From positions 744,001 through 808,000 of the forward strand of contig NZ_CAUI01000005.1 in the NCBI RefSeq assembly GCF_000350165.1: a stretch of 64,000 nucleotides of DNA, in the 5' to 3' direction. Shown piece by piece: positions 9,440 to 17,984 of this stretch. The stretch's first letter is position 1, and each line of letters starts with the position of its first letter. The notes below the pieces were generated by a model. It saw nothing but the letters and a program-made list of their open reading frames with translations, did not search any database and was not told where the DNA came from. This DNA comes from Halanaerobium saccharolyticum subsp. saccharolyticum DSM 6643 (GTDB lineage Bacteria; Bacillota; Halanaerobiia; Halanaerobiales; Halanaerobiaceae). The position numbers and the translations under genes are program-made.

Positions 9440-9445
9440 TTTAAA

Positions 9446-9459
9446 TGTAATCAATTACA
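9446..9459 (+). promoter_or_regulatory. LacI-family operator, site 1 (over the transcription start)
   Basis: TGTAATCAATTACA is a 14-bp palindrome apart from its central two bases, the usual shape of a LacI-family operator. It starts 7 bp after the -10 box, so bound repressor would block initiation. The candidate repressor is encoded at 13200-14207 in the same cluster. Confidence 0.82.
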
Positions 9460-9618
9460 TGAACTGACAGATAATTTTTAATATTTTATAAATCATAATA
9501 AATATCCTATAAATACTTATATTTGGGAATTAAATTCTATTATTCATTTTATTTATAATGTTTACAAAGTATTTGAAAAAATATGAACGGATAAAAAGTT
9601 TATTTTTTTAATTTAAAA

Positions 9619-9632
9619 TGTAATCAATTACA
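9619..9632 (+). promoter_or_regulatory. LacI-family operator, site 2
   Basis: An identical copy of the 14-bp site at 9446, 173 bp downstream and 46 bp before the start codon of the glycyl radical enzyme. Two identical sites at this spacing would allow DNA looping or a roadblock to elongation. Confidence 0.8.
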
Positions 9633-9677
9633 TTAGTTTAAATTTCAAGATTTTATAAGGTTAAGGAGGAAGAGAAA

Positions 9678-12098
9678 ATGACAAAAAGAACAAAAAGGCT
9701 TAGAAATGAATTATTAGATACTACACCAGAAATCTGTACGGAAAGAGCTAGATATTTTACTGAGTCTATGAAAAAAACTGAAGGTAGTCCGATTGTTTTA
9801 AGAAGGGCTGAATCTTTCAAAGAAGTTTTGGAAAACATGAGTTTATATATTCGAAAGGGAGAGCTTATAGTTGGTAATCAGGCCAGCAGTCCTAGATCTG
9901 CTCCTGTTTTTCCAGAATATTCTGTAGAATGGATTGAAGACGAATTAAATGGTGAGCCCTATTACTTTAATGAACGCCCAAATGATGATTTTAATTACAC
10001 TCAAAAAACTGAAAATGAATTGAGAGAAATAATTGATTATTGGAAGGGTAAAACTGTGCTCAAAAATTTAAGAAATTTAATTTCTGATGAAGCCAAAAAG
10101 GCCTGGGATATGGGAGCAATTGATGAGGGTTGGGTTTCAGAGGGTGGACTTGGTAATATACTTCCTGATTATGAACTTGTACTGGAAAATGGATTAAACG
10201 GATATATTAAAAAAGCAGAAAATGAATTATCAAAATTGGATTTAAAAGAACCGGGTGCAGCAAAGAAAAAATGGTTTTTAGATTCAGTTATTAAAACTAA
10301 TAAAGCTGTAATCAGTTTTGCACATCGATTTGCTGATAAACTTGAAAAATTAAGCAGTGAAGTTAATGATGAGCTTAGAAAATCAGAACTTCTAGAAATG
10401 GCTGAAAACTGTAGAGTAGTTCCTGCAGATAAACCTAAGAATTTCTGGCAGGCAGTACAGGCGGTCTGGTTTGTTCATCTTGCAATTCAAATAGAAAGTA
10501 ATGGTCATGCAATCTCTCTAGGTAGATTTGATCAATATCTTTATCCTTATTACAAGGCTGATCTAAAAGCAGGTAGAATTACTGCAGAAAAAGCTCAGGA
10601 AATCATTGAATCATTTTTTATTAAAGCAAATGAAGTAAATAAGCTGAGACCCTGGGGTGGAGCCAAGTTTTTCCCAGGTTATCATATGGCAGAAAATTTA
10701 GCTATAGGAGGACAGACTATCGATGGTAAAGATGCAGTCAATGAATTAACATATTTAATCTTAAACGCTACCGAAGAAATGGGCTTACCAAAACCCTCAG
10801 TCTCTTTAAAATGGTTTGAAGGTACAGATCAAGAATTTATGCACAGAGCCTTAGAAGTGGTAGATAATCACTCAGGTGGACAGCCTGCACTATATAATGA
10901 TCCTGGTGTAATGAGAATGCTTAAAAATATGGGCATCGCTAATGATGATCTTTACAATTGGGCACCAGTTGGTTGTATAGAAGCTTCAATACCGGGCAAA
11001 TGGGATTTTGCTGCAAAAGGAGCCTGGATAAATACTGCAAAAATATTTGAACTAACTATTAATAATGGTAGAGATCCAGAAAGTGGAATCCAAATACTAG
11101 CTGGTGATGGAAAACTTAGTGATTTTAAAAATATGAATGAAATTATGAAAGCATTTAAAAAACAGCTGCACTATTATATGGATCTGGCTGTAGCTGTAGA
11201 GCATCTAAATGACGAAGTTCATAAACAAAATGATATTAATGCTTTCCGTTCCTCATTAATTGAAGATTGTATTGGTAGAGCTAAGTCACTAATTGAGGGA
11301 GGATCAATTTATTCAGCAGATGGCGGCCCAACAGTTGGTGCTATGAGTGCTGGCGATTCGCTGGCAGCAATAGAAACTGCAGTTTTTGATAATAAGTGGA
11401 TTACTTTAGAAGAACTTGAACATGCTCTAGCAAGTAATTTTGAAGATTTAACAACAACTCCTACCGGACCTGAAATCCAGGAATTATTGAAAAATAAAAC
11501 ACCTAAATTTGGAAATGATAATGATAAGGCAGATAAATGGACAGTAGAAATTAATGATTTTATGGGATCTACCATGCATAATGAGTATAAAAATTCTCGT
11601 TATGGAAAGGGACCAGTACCTGGAACTTATGCACTCAGTCAAAGCTCAGTAACAGGAAATGTAGCTTTTGGAAATTTTGTTGGTGCACTGCCAAATGGAC
11701 GTAAAGCAAAGCAACCAATAAACAATGGTGTCTCACCTTCAACTGGGGCAGAAAGAAATGGTGCAGTAGCAACAATTAATTCAGTTAGTAAACTGCCCAG
11801 TATCTGGTTCCAGAAAGGTGCAATATTTAATATAAGGCTGAGCCCAAGCACTTTAAAAACAGCAGAAGGTAAAAAAAGAGTCTATGCACTTGTAAAAACC
11901 TTATTCGAAAATAAACAGTATCATGTGCAATTTAATGTGGTTGGAACCGAAACACTGCTCGATGCCCAAAAGAATCCTGAAAACTATAGAGATTTAATGG
12001 TAAGAGTAGCAGGATATAGTGCCTTTTTTGCTCCCTTAAACGAAGATCTTCAAGAAGATATAATCCAGAGAACAAAATTTGATGAAGCGACTGCATAG
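9678..12098 (+). CDS. Glycyl radical enzyme, PflD/dehydratase group, substrate unknown
   Basis: An 806-aa member of the pyruvate formate-lyase-like family. The thiyl Cys433 and the base Glu435 sit in VGCIEASIPGKW, and the radical Gly779 sits in VRVAGYSAFF, 28 residues from the C-terminus. The Cys-x-Glu arrangement is that of eliminating enzymes (glycerol, propanediol and hydroxyproline dehydratases, choline and isethionate lyases) rather than pyruvate formate-lyase, which has Cys-Cys. The sequence after the Cys (IEASIPGKW) differs from the GCVEP I know from glycerol dehydratase and choline lyase. The activase gene follows at once, and a pentose-type importer, kinase and aldolase lie downstream. 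This suggests dehydration of a sugar or polyol in the cytoplasm under strict anaerobiosis. It is transcribed from the promoter at 9411 under two LacI-type operators. Confidence 0.9.
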   Translation: MTKRTKRLRNELLDTTPEICTERARYFTESMKKTEGSPIVLRRAESFKEVLENMSLYIRKGELIVGNQASSPRSAPVFPEYSVEWIEDELNGEPYYFNERPNDDFNYTQKTENELREIIDYWKGKTVLKNLRNLISDEAKKAWDMGAIDEGWVSEGGLGNILPDYELVLENGLNGYIKKAENELSKLDLKEPGAAKKKWFLDSVIKTNKAVISFAHRFADKLEKLSSEVNDELRKSELLEMAENCRVVPADKPKNFWQAVQAVWFVHLAIQIESNGHAISLGRFDQYLYPYYKADLKAGRITAEKAQEIIESFFIKANEVNKLRPWGGAKFFPGYHMAENLAIGGQTIDGKDAVNELTYLILNATEEMGLPKPSVSLKWFEGTDQEFMHRALEVVDNHSGGQPALYNDPGVMRMLKNMGIANDDLYNWAPVGCIEASIPGKWDFAAKGAWINTAKIFELTINNGRDPESGIQILAGDGKLSDFKNMNEIMKAFKKQLHYYMDLAVAVEHLNDEVHKQNDINAFRSSLIEDCIGRAKSLIEGGSIYSADGGPTVGAMSAGDSLAAIETAVFDNKWITLEELEHALASNFEDLTTTPTGPEIQELLKNKTPKFGNDNDKADKWTVEINDFMGSTMHNEYKNSRYGKGPVPGTYALSQSSVTGNVAFGNFVGALPNGRKAKQPINNGVSPSTGAERNGAVATINSVSKLPSIWFQKGAIFNIRLSPSTLKTAEGKKRVYALVKTLFENKQYHVQFNVVGTETLLDAQKNPENYRDLMVRVAGYSAFFAPLNEDLQEDIIQRTKFDEATA

Positions 12099-12127
12099 AT
12101 TATAAATTTAATGTGAGGAGATTGAAG

Positions 12128-13111
12128 ATGACTATTTCAGATCGGAAGCATATTCTACAAAATAATAGTGACAACAAAACAGAAGAAATTAAAAATTTAA
12201 AGGGTATGATATTTGATATAAAGAGATTTGCTACAGGAGATGGACCAGGAATTAGAGGTTTAATATTTCTTAAGGGTTGTCCTCTTAGCTGTAAATGGTG
12301 TGCAAATCCAGAATCGCAGAAATTCCGATCTGAAATTATTTATTATAAAAACAACTGTGTGGGATGTGGTAAATGTATTAAAAGTTGTCAGTATGATGCA
12401 ATCAATGAAGATGATAGTTTTGGTTTAGTAACTGATCAAGCAAAATGTGTCAATTGTGGAGATTGTGTAGAAGCCTGTTTACATGATGCAAGAGAAACAG
12501 TTGGGGAAGAAAAAAGTATCGAAGATCTGCTAAATTTAATTAGAAAAGATAGAAGTTTTTATGATAATTCTGGAGGCGGAATTACCTTAACTGGGGGAGA
12601 GCCACTTTTTCAATGTGAATTTACAGTGGAATTATTAAAGGCTTTTAAAAGAGAAAATATTCATACAGCAATTGAAACAACTGGCTATACATCTCAAGAA
12701 TGTTTGGCGGCTGCAGTAGATTATCTGGATTTAATATTCTATGATTTTAAACATATTGATGACGATAAACATCAAGAGTACACAGGAGTCAGCAACCAAA
12801 TCATTAAAGAAAATCTTCTTTGGTTAAATAATAATTTAAAAGAAGAAAAAATTATAATTCGAATTCCATATATACCGGGACACAATTCTGCAGTAGAAAC
12901 ACAAAAAAGAATGTATAAATATTTAAAACAGTTTGATAAGATAAAGCGGATCGAAATAATGCCATATCACCGTTTAGGAGCTGCAAAATATGAGGGTCTG
13001 GGTCTTGATTATGAGTTAAAAGAATTAGAGCCTGTGAAAAAAAAGGACCTCAACCATTTTGTTGAGTTAGGGGAAAAAATCGGAGTTAAGGTTCGTATTG
13101 ACAGTAAATAA
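12128..13111 (+). CDS. Glycyl radical enzyme activating enzyme (radical SAM)
   Basis: About 327 aa. The ATG at 12128 is chosen because GAGGAG lies 7 bp upstream; a GTG at 12113 is in frame but lies inside that ribosome site. The radical-SAM cluster is in GCPLSCKWC (Cys51, Cys55, Cys58). It is followed by two ferredoxin-type [4Fe-4S] motifs, CVGCGKCIKSC and CVNCGDCVEAC, which are typical of activases for dehydratase-type glycyl radical enzymes. GGGEPL-type residues (TLTGGEPL) bind SAM. It abstracts the hydrogen of Gly779 in the enzyme encoded 29 bp upstream, with which it is co-transcribed. Confidence 0.93.
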   Translation: MTISDRKHILQNNSDNKTEEIKNLKGMIFDIKRFATGDGPGIRGLIFLKGCPLSCKWCANPESQKFRSEIIYYKNNCVGCGKCIKSCQYDAINEDDSFGLVTDQAKCVNCGDCVEACLHDARETVGEEKSIEDLLNLIRKDRSFYDNSGGGITLTGGEPLFQCEFTVELLKAFKRENIHTAIETTGYTSQECLAAAVDYLDLIFYDFKHIDDDKHQEYTGVSNQIIKENLLWLNNNLKEEKIIIRIPYIPGHNSAVETQKRMYKYLKQFDKIKRIEIMPYHRLGAAKYEGLGLDYELKELEPVKKKDLNHFVELGEKIGVKVRIDSK

Positions 13112-13115
13112 ATAT

Positions 13116-13145
13116 TTTACAATATCGACTTAAATCCTATATAAT
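13116..13145 (+). promoter_or_regulatory. Promoter for the regulator/importer genes
   Basis: TTTACA (13116-13121) and TATAAT (13140-13145) are separated by 18 bp, 54 bp before the start codon of the LacI gene. No copy of the TGTAATCAATTACA operator is seen here, so this promoter may escape self-repression by that site. Confidence 0.65.
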
Positions 13146-13199
13146 CAAAGAGTCGCAAGGAAATAAGAAACCCTAAATTATTATAAAGAGGTGGATAAA

Positions 13200-14207
13200 A
13201 TGGCGCTGACAATCAGTGATATAGCTAAATTGAGTGATGTTTCAACGGCTACAGTTTCTAGAGTTATCAATTCTCCCGAAAAAGTTTCTGAATCAACCCG
13301 CAAAAAAGTAATGGAGGTAATTAAAAAGCACAATTATCAGCCAAGTGGACTGGCACAGAGTTTTAGGACCAAAAAAAGCAAAACCCTGGCCCTATTTATT
13401 TATGATATTGATAACCCTTTTTATGCAAAACTAATAAAAGAACTAAATAAAATGGCCTTTGATAGAGATTATACCCTGATTATTTGTGATACAGAAAATA
13501 ATAAGGATAGAGAATTGGAGTATATTAATTATATTAATCAAAATAAGATAGAAGGTCTGATAATGACAGAAGGTATTTCTACAGATCATTTTAATAAATT
13601 GAATAATAATATGTATTTGGTCTGTATTGATAGAGATCTTGATTGCGAATTACCTTATTTAAGAGTTACAACTAATAACCGAGAAAGTGTTGCCAAAGCT
13701 ATTGAATATTTAGTGAATTTAAACCATAGAAAGATTGCATTTGTAAGTGGTCCTAAAGATGTTAAGACCTCAATTGAAAGAAAAAAAGGTTATCTTGACA
13801 TCATAAAAAAATATGAACTTCCTGTAGGTGATGATTATATTTACCAGGGTGATTTCAAAAGAGAAAGCGGTTCAAAAGCACTTGATTATTTTCTTTCATT
13901 AAGTGAGCTGCCTTCAGCTATATTTTGCAGTAATGATTTGATGGCCGAAGGATTATTAGCAAGAGCCTTATCTTTAAATATAGATATTCCTAATGAATTA
14001 TCTCTGATAGGATTTGACGGAGTGTCTAAGGCACTTTATAAACCACTAACCACAATTAAACAGGATATTCATGGAATAGCCGAAACATCCATAAATGGTT
14101 TAATATCGATGATTGAAGGAGGGGTAAAAGGAAATACAGTTAAAGAAATTTCAGGAGAATTTTTAATTGGCGAAACTTGTAGAAGACTAAAAAGTGGGGA
14201 GGAATAA
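13200..14207 (+). CDS. LacI/GalR-family transcriptional regulator
   Basis: About 335 aa. The ATG at 13200 is preferred because AAAGAGGTGG precedes it; a GTG nine bases upstream is in frame but overlaps that site. Residues 1-60 form the LacI helix-turn-helix and hinge (TISDIAKLSDVSTATVSRVINSPEKVSESTRKKV, with QPSGLAQSFRTKKS as the hinge). The remainder is a periplasmic-binding-protein-like sugar-sensing domain ending in GETCRRLKS. It lies between the glycyl radical genes and the importer genes and is the obvious candidate to bind the two operators at 9446 and 9619, released by the imported sugar or a pathway intermediate. Confidence 0.92.
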   Translation: MALTISDIAKLSDVSTATVSRVINSPEKVSESTRKKVMEVIKKHNYQPSGLAQSFRTKKSKTLALFIYDIDNPFYAKLIKELNKMAFDRDYTLIICDTENNKDRELEYINYINQNKIEGLIMTEGISTDHFNKLNNNMYLVCIDRDLDCELPYLRVTTNNRESVAKAIEYLVNLNHRKIAFVSGPKDVKTSIERKKGYLDIIKKYELPVGDDYIYQGDFKRESGSKALDYFLSLSELPSAIFCSNDLMAEGLLARALSLNIDIPNELSLIGFDGVSKALYKPLTTIKQDIHGIAETSINGLISMIEGGVKGNTVKEISGEFLIGETCRRLKSGEE

Positions 14208-14210
14208 TAA

Positions 14211-15710
14211 GTGAGCCAACTTTTAGAAATGAAAAATATTACAAAGATTTTTCCTGGTGTAAAAGCTCTTGATAAAGTTAATTTAAACTTAAGATCAGGA
14301 AAAACTCATATTTTACTTGGGGAAAATGGAGCAGGCAAATCAACTTTAATCAAAGTTTTATCCGGGGCTCATCAGCCTGAGTCGGGAGAAATATATATAA
14401 ATGGTGAAAAAGCAGTAATAGCATCACCTTCTGATGCATTTAAGTATGGAATAAGTGTTATATATCAAGAATTTCAACTGGCACCTAATCTAACTATATA
14501 TGAAAATATTTTTCTGGGTAGAGAATTAACAAATTCTTTTAACTTTATTAATAAACGAAAAAGTATTGTTAAAACTAAAGAAATGATGGATTTTGTCGGA
14601 TTGGATATTACCCCAGGTACGCTGGTCAAGGACTTAACAATTGCTGAGAAACAGATGGTTGAAATTACTAAAGCTCTTGTTTTTGATTCTGATATTATAG
14701 TATTTGATGAACCAACAGCTACCCTGACAGATAAAGAAACTAAAAGATTATTTGAGATTATTCATCAGCTTGAAGAAGAAGGAATTGGAATTATCTACAT
14801 ATCCCATAGACTTGAGGAATTTAAAGAAGTAGGAGAAAAATGTACTATTTTAAGAGATGGCAAATATATTGATACAGTAGAACTAAAAGAAACTTCTAAA
14901 GAAGAATTGGTCAACTTGATGACAGGTAGAAAAATAAATAGAGATAAAAAAAGATGTGATATTTGTTCTCCAGATAAAATAGTACTGAAAGTAGAAAATT
15001 TAAATTACAAAGACAAAGTTAAAGGAGTATCTTTTCACCTTTGTGAAAAGGAAATTCTCGGAGTATCTGGATTGGTAGGGGCAGGTAGAACAGAGTTAGT
15101 GAAAACACTAATAGGTGAATATTCGAAAGATTCTGGAAAAACATACTTAAATAGTCAGGAAATTGAATTTAAATCACCTGCTGATGCAATAAAAAATAAT
15201 CTGTTTTATCTTAGTGAAGACAGAAAAGATGAAGGTTTATTTTTAGGGCACAGTATAAGAAATAACATAACCATATCTTCTCTGAAAAGAGTGACAAATA
15301 AGGGTGTATTAAAAAGAAAACATGAAGAACAGATTTGTGATGACTTAATTAAGAATCTAAACATTAAGACTCCCAACATGCATACAGAAGCTTTGACTTT
15401 AAGTGGAGGAAATCAGCAGAAAGTAGTTATTGCAAAGGGTTTATGCAGGCAGGCTCAAATATACATTTTTGATGAACCTACTCGCGGTATTGATGTGGGT
15501 GCTAAAGAAGAAATTTACGAGATAATGGATCAGCTAATACAGGATGGATCCTCAATAATAATGATATCTTCAGATTTACCAGAGCTGCTAAGAATTTCGG
15601 ATAGAATAATGGTTATGGCAGATGGCAGTTTGGTTGATACATTTAAGAATACTAAAAATTTAAGCCAGCAGAAAATATTATCTGCAGCAGTTGGGGGAGG
15701 AAAAAAATAA
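14211..15710 (+). CDS. Sugar ABC importer ATP-binding protein (RbsA/XylG-like)
   Basis: A 499-aa ATPase with two tandem nucleotide-binding domains, as in RbsA, XylG and AraG. The first has Walker A GENGAGKST and Walker B IIVFDEPTATL. The second has the degenerate Walker A GLVGAGRTE and the signature TLSGGNQQKVVIAKGL with FDEPTRGIDVGAK. It starts at a GTG (GGGGAGGAATAATAAGTG), 3 bp after the regulator's stop, and its stop overlaps the start of the permease gene by one base. It energises import of a monosaccharide or polyol. Confidence 0.93.
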   Translation: MSQLLEMKNITKIFPGVKALDKVNLNLRSGKTHILLGENGAGKSTLIKVLSGAHQPESGEIYINGEKAVIASPSDAFKYGISVIYQEFQLAPNLTIYENIFLGRELTNSFNFINKRKSIVKTKEMMDFVGLDITPGTLVKDLTIAEKQMVEITKALVFDSDIIVFDEPTATLTDKETKRLFEIIHQLEEEGIGIIYISHRLEEFKEVGEKCTILRDGKYIDTVELKETSKEELVNLMTGRKINRDKKRCDICSPDKIVLKVENLNYKDKVKGVSFHLCEKEILGVSGLVGAGRTELVKTLIGEYSKDSGKTYLNSQEIEFKSPADAIKNNLFYLSEDRKDEGLFLGHSIRNNITISSLKRVTNKGVLKRKHEEQICDDLIKNLNIKTPNMHTEALTLSGGNQQKVVIAKGLCRQAQIYIFDEPTRGIDVGAKEEIYEIMDQLIQDGSSIIMISSDLPELLRISDRIMVMADGSLVDTFKNTKNLSQQKILSAAVGGGKK

Positions 15711-16693
15711 TGTCTACGCTAGATAATACTAAAACAATGAACGGTGGTTTTTTAGCTAATGATAAGACTGTTCTGGATTATTTGAGTGATTATGGTATTT
15801 ACTTAGGTTTTTTGATAATATTTGCAATTTTCTCAGTTGTCAGTTCATCTTTTTTTACAGTTTCAAATGTTTCAAATATTATTATTCAGTCTTCTATTAT
15901 AGCTATTATAGCAATTGGTCAGACGGTTGTTATCTTAACTGAGGGTATAGATTTAAGTGTTGGTTCTATTGCAGCTTTTATAAGTATTGCTCTTGGTATA
16001 ATGATGGTTGATCTTGGTATTGCAGTACCTCTTGCTCTATTTTTGAGTATTGTAATGGGAGCAATAATCGGATTAATTAATGGTTTTGTTATTTCATATG
16101 GTAAGGTACCGGCATTTATAACAACTCTTGGAATGATGAGTATTGCCAGAGGTGGGGCACTTGCAATTAATGGTGGAAGACCCGTTTCAATGCTGCCAAG
16201 ATCTTTTGGAGTAATATCTTCGGCATCTGTATTTGGGATACCTATATTTATCATTTATGTAGCTGTATTTTATACTCTAATGTACTTTTTATTAACAAAA
16301 CATAAACTAGGAAGATATATTTATGCAATTGGCGATAATAGTGAAGCTTCTCGATTATCTGGAATAAAGGTTAAGGCAGTTAAAACTTCAGCTTATATTT
16401 TTAGTGGCTTATTTGCTGCTATGGGTGGAATAATGCTGACAGCCAGATTAAATTATGCTTCACCAACTTCGGGCAGTGGATTTGAACTAGACGCGATAGC
16501 TGCAGTAGTAATTGGGGGTACTGCATTATCAGGAGGTCAGGGAAGTATCTTAGGTACTTTAGTTGGAGCATTAATTTTAGGAACATTAAGAAATGGTTTA
16601 TCTATCCTAAATGTTCCGGGCTTTTATCAGCAGATAATTATTGGTGTTGTAATTATTGTTGCAGTCTTTTTTGATAAAATGAAAAGAGATTAA
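15710..16693 (+). CDS. Sugar ABC importer permease (RbsC-like)
   Basis: A 327-aa inner-membrane protein of the BPD_transp_2 family with about eight to ten helices. The family signature is clear in GQTVVILTEGIDLSVGSI, and in the later RLSGIKVKAVKTSAYIFSG and AIAAVVIGGTALSGGQGSILGT. It forms the channel with the ATPase gene it overlaps. Ribose, xylose, galactose and allose permeases share these motifs, so the substrate cannot be told from the sequence. Confidence 0.93.
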   Translation: MSTLDNTKTMNGGFLANDKTVLDYLSDYGIYLGFLIIFAIFSVVSSSFFTVSNVSNIIIQSSIIAIIAIGQTVVILTEGIDLSVGSIAAFISIALGIMMVDLGIAVPLALFLSIVMGAIIGLINGFVISYGKVPAFITTLGMMSIARGGALAINGGRPVSMLPRSFGVISSASVFGIPIFIIYVAVFYTLMYFLLTKHKLGRYIYAIGDNSEASRLSGIKVKAVKTSAYIFSGLFAAMGGIMLTARLNYASPTSGSGFELDAIAAVVIGGTALSGGQGSILGTLVGALILGTLRNGLSILNVPGFYQQIIIGVVIIVAVFFDKMKRD

Positions 16694-16834
16694 AATTTAT
16701 TTATAAGTTATGTTTGTTAACTAAAGATAATATATGTATTTAATTATATATTATGTTACTAACTAGATCTAAGGGGATTTAGAGTTAGGTTGAAGGGTGA
16801 AACAGTTTTTATATTAAATTAGGGGGTAATATTA

Positions 16835-17806
16835 ATGTTAAAAATGCAAAAATTATTAGTTATTTCTATGGTAGCTTTATTACTTATTAGTTTTTCTTTT
16901 GCTGTAGCTGCTCAGGAAATTAATATCGGTTTAATTCCAATGACTTTAAGTAATGAATACTTTATAGCTTTAATCAATGGTGCAGAGCAGAGAGCAGAAT
17001 TATATGATGTTGAATTAACAGTTCAGGGACCACAGACTCATGCAGATGCTTTAGCACAGCTAGAACAGATGGAGAACATGATTTCAAGAGGAGTAGATGC
17101 AATAGTAATTGTTCCAAGTAGTTCTGAAGCACTTGCACCTGCCTTATTAAAAGCAGAAGAAGCTGGTATTCCAGTAATTAACCTGGATACTAAATTCAAC
17201 CAGGAAACACTCGCTAATGCAGGAGTTTCTCCAATACCTTTTATCGGAACAGATAACTATGTTGGGGCTTTAGATGCAGGTAAATTAGCGCTTGAACTTC
17301 TTGATGGAGAAGGTCAGGTAGCAATTTTAGAAGGTATTTCTGGTCAGCAGAATACTTATGATAGAAAAAATGGTTTTATAGATGGTATGGAAAATAAATT
17401 AGATGTTGTGGCAACTCAAACTGCTGATTGGGAAGTAGAAAAAGGTTATAATGCTGCCCAAAATATTATGCAGGCAAATCCAGAATTAGATTTAATATTT
17501 GGTAGTAATGATGGAATGGCTATAGGTGCTTATAGAGCTATACTTGAAGCCGGTAAAGAAGATGAAATTTTTGTAATTGGTTATGATGCAGTTCCAGCAG
17601 CATTGGAAAGTGTTAAAGAAGGCGAATTATATGCAACAATTGCTCAGTTCCCTGCTGAAATGGGTAAACGCGGTATAGATGCTGCAATGCAAATAATTAA
17701 TGGAGAACAGATTGCTCTAAAAGATTCTGAAAGCACAGTAACAACTCCAATTACTCAAGAGAATGTTGAAGCAATGATGAATTACCTGGATAATTATATA
17801 GACTAA
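16835..17806 (+). CDS. Sugar ABC importer substrate-binding protein (RbsB-like)
   Basis: A 323-aa secreted protein with a signal peptide (basic start, hydrophobic core, AVAAQE cleavage region near residue 26) and a type I periplasmic binding fold (Peripla_BP_4). Characteristic stretches are GAEQRAELYDVELTVQGP, GVDAIVIVPSSSEAL and LIFGSNDGMAIGAYRA. It is preceded by AGGGGG and a 141-bp gap containing an AT-only hairpin (arms near 16727-16756), which could stabilise the upstream message and let the binding protein be made in excess. There is no lipobox, in keeping with a free periplasmic protein in a diderm cell. Confidence 0.92.
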   Translation: MLKMQKLLVISMVALLLISFSFAVAAQEINIGLIPMTLSNEYFIALINGAEQRAELYDVELTVQGPQTHADALAQLEQMENMISRGVDAIVIVPSSSEALAPALLKAEEAGIPVINLDTKFNQETLANAGVSPIPFIGTDNYVGALDAGKLALELLDGEGQVAILEGISGQQNTYDRKNGFIDGMENKLDVVATQTADWEVEKGYNAAQNIMQANPELDLIFGSNDGMAIGAYRAILEAGKEDEIFVIGYDAVPAALESVKEGELYATIAQFPAEMGKRGIDAAMQIINGEQIALKDSESTVTTPITQENVEAMMNYLDNYID

Positions 17807-17984
17807 ACTAGGATAACAAAGTAGTAGAAAAATGTAGTAGAATTTAGAATCAGATTAAAGAAAAATATTTAGTAGTTAATTAAGAACATAAAAAAAGAAT
17901 GTATCCAATTTAAATCCCCTTATCTAGTCAAAGTTTAATAAGTTGTAAAAAAGGATAAGTATTAATCTGGAGGCAGGATCAAAG

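Noticed and set aside
11309-11851. Two minus-strand open frames of 88 and 70 codons
   Set aside because: They lie entirely within the glycyl radical enzyme gene, lack ribosome sites and encode no recognisable protein; they are shadows of the plus-strand coding.
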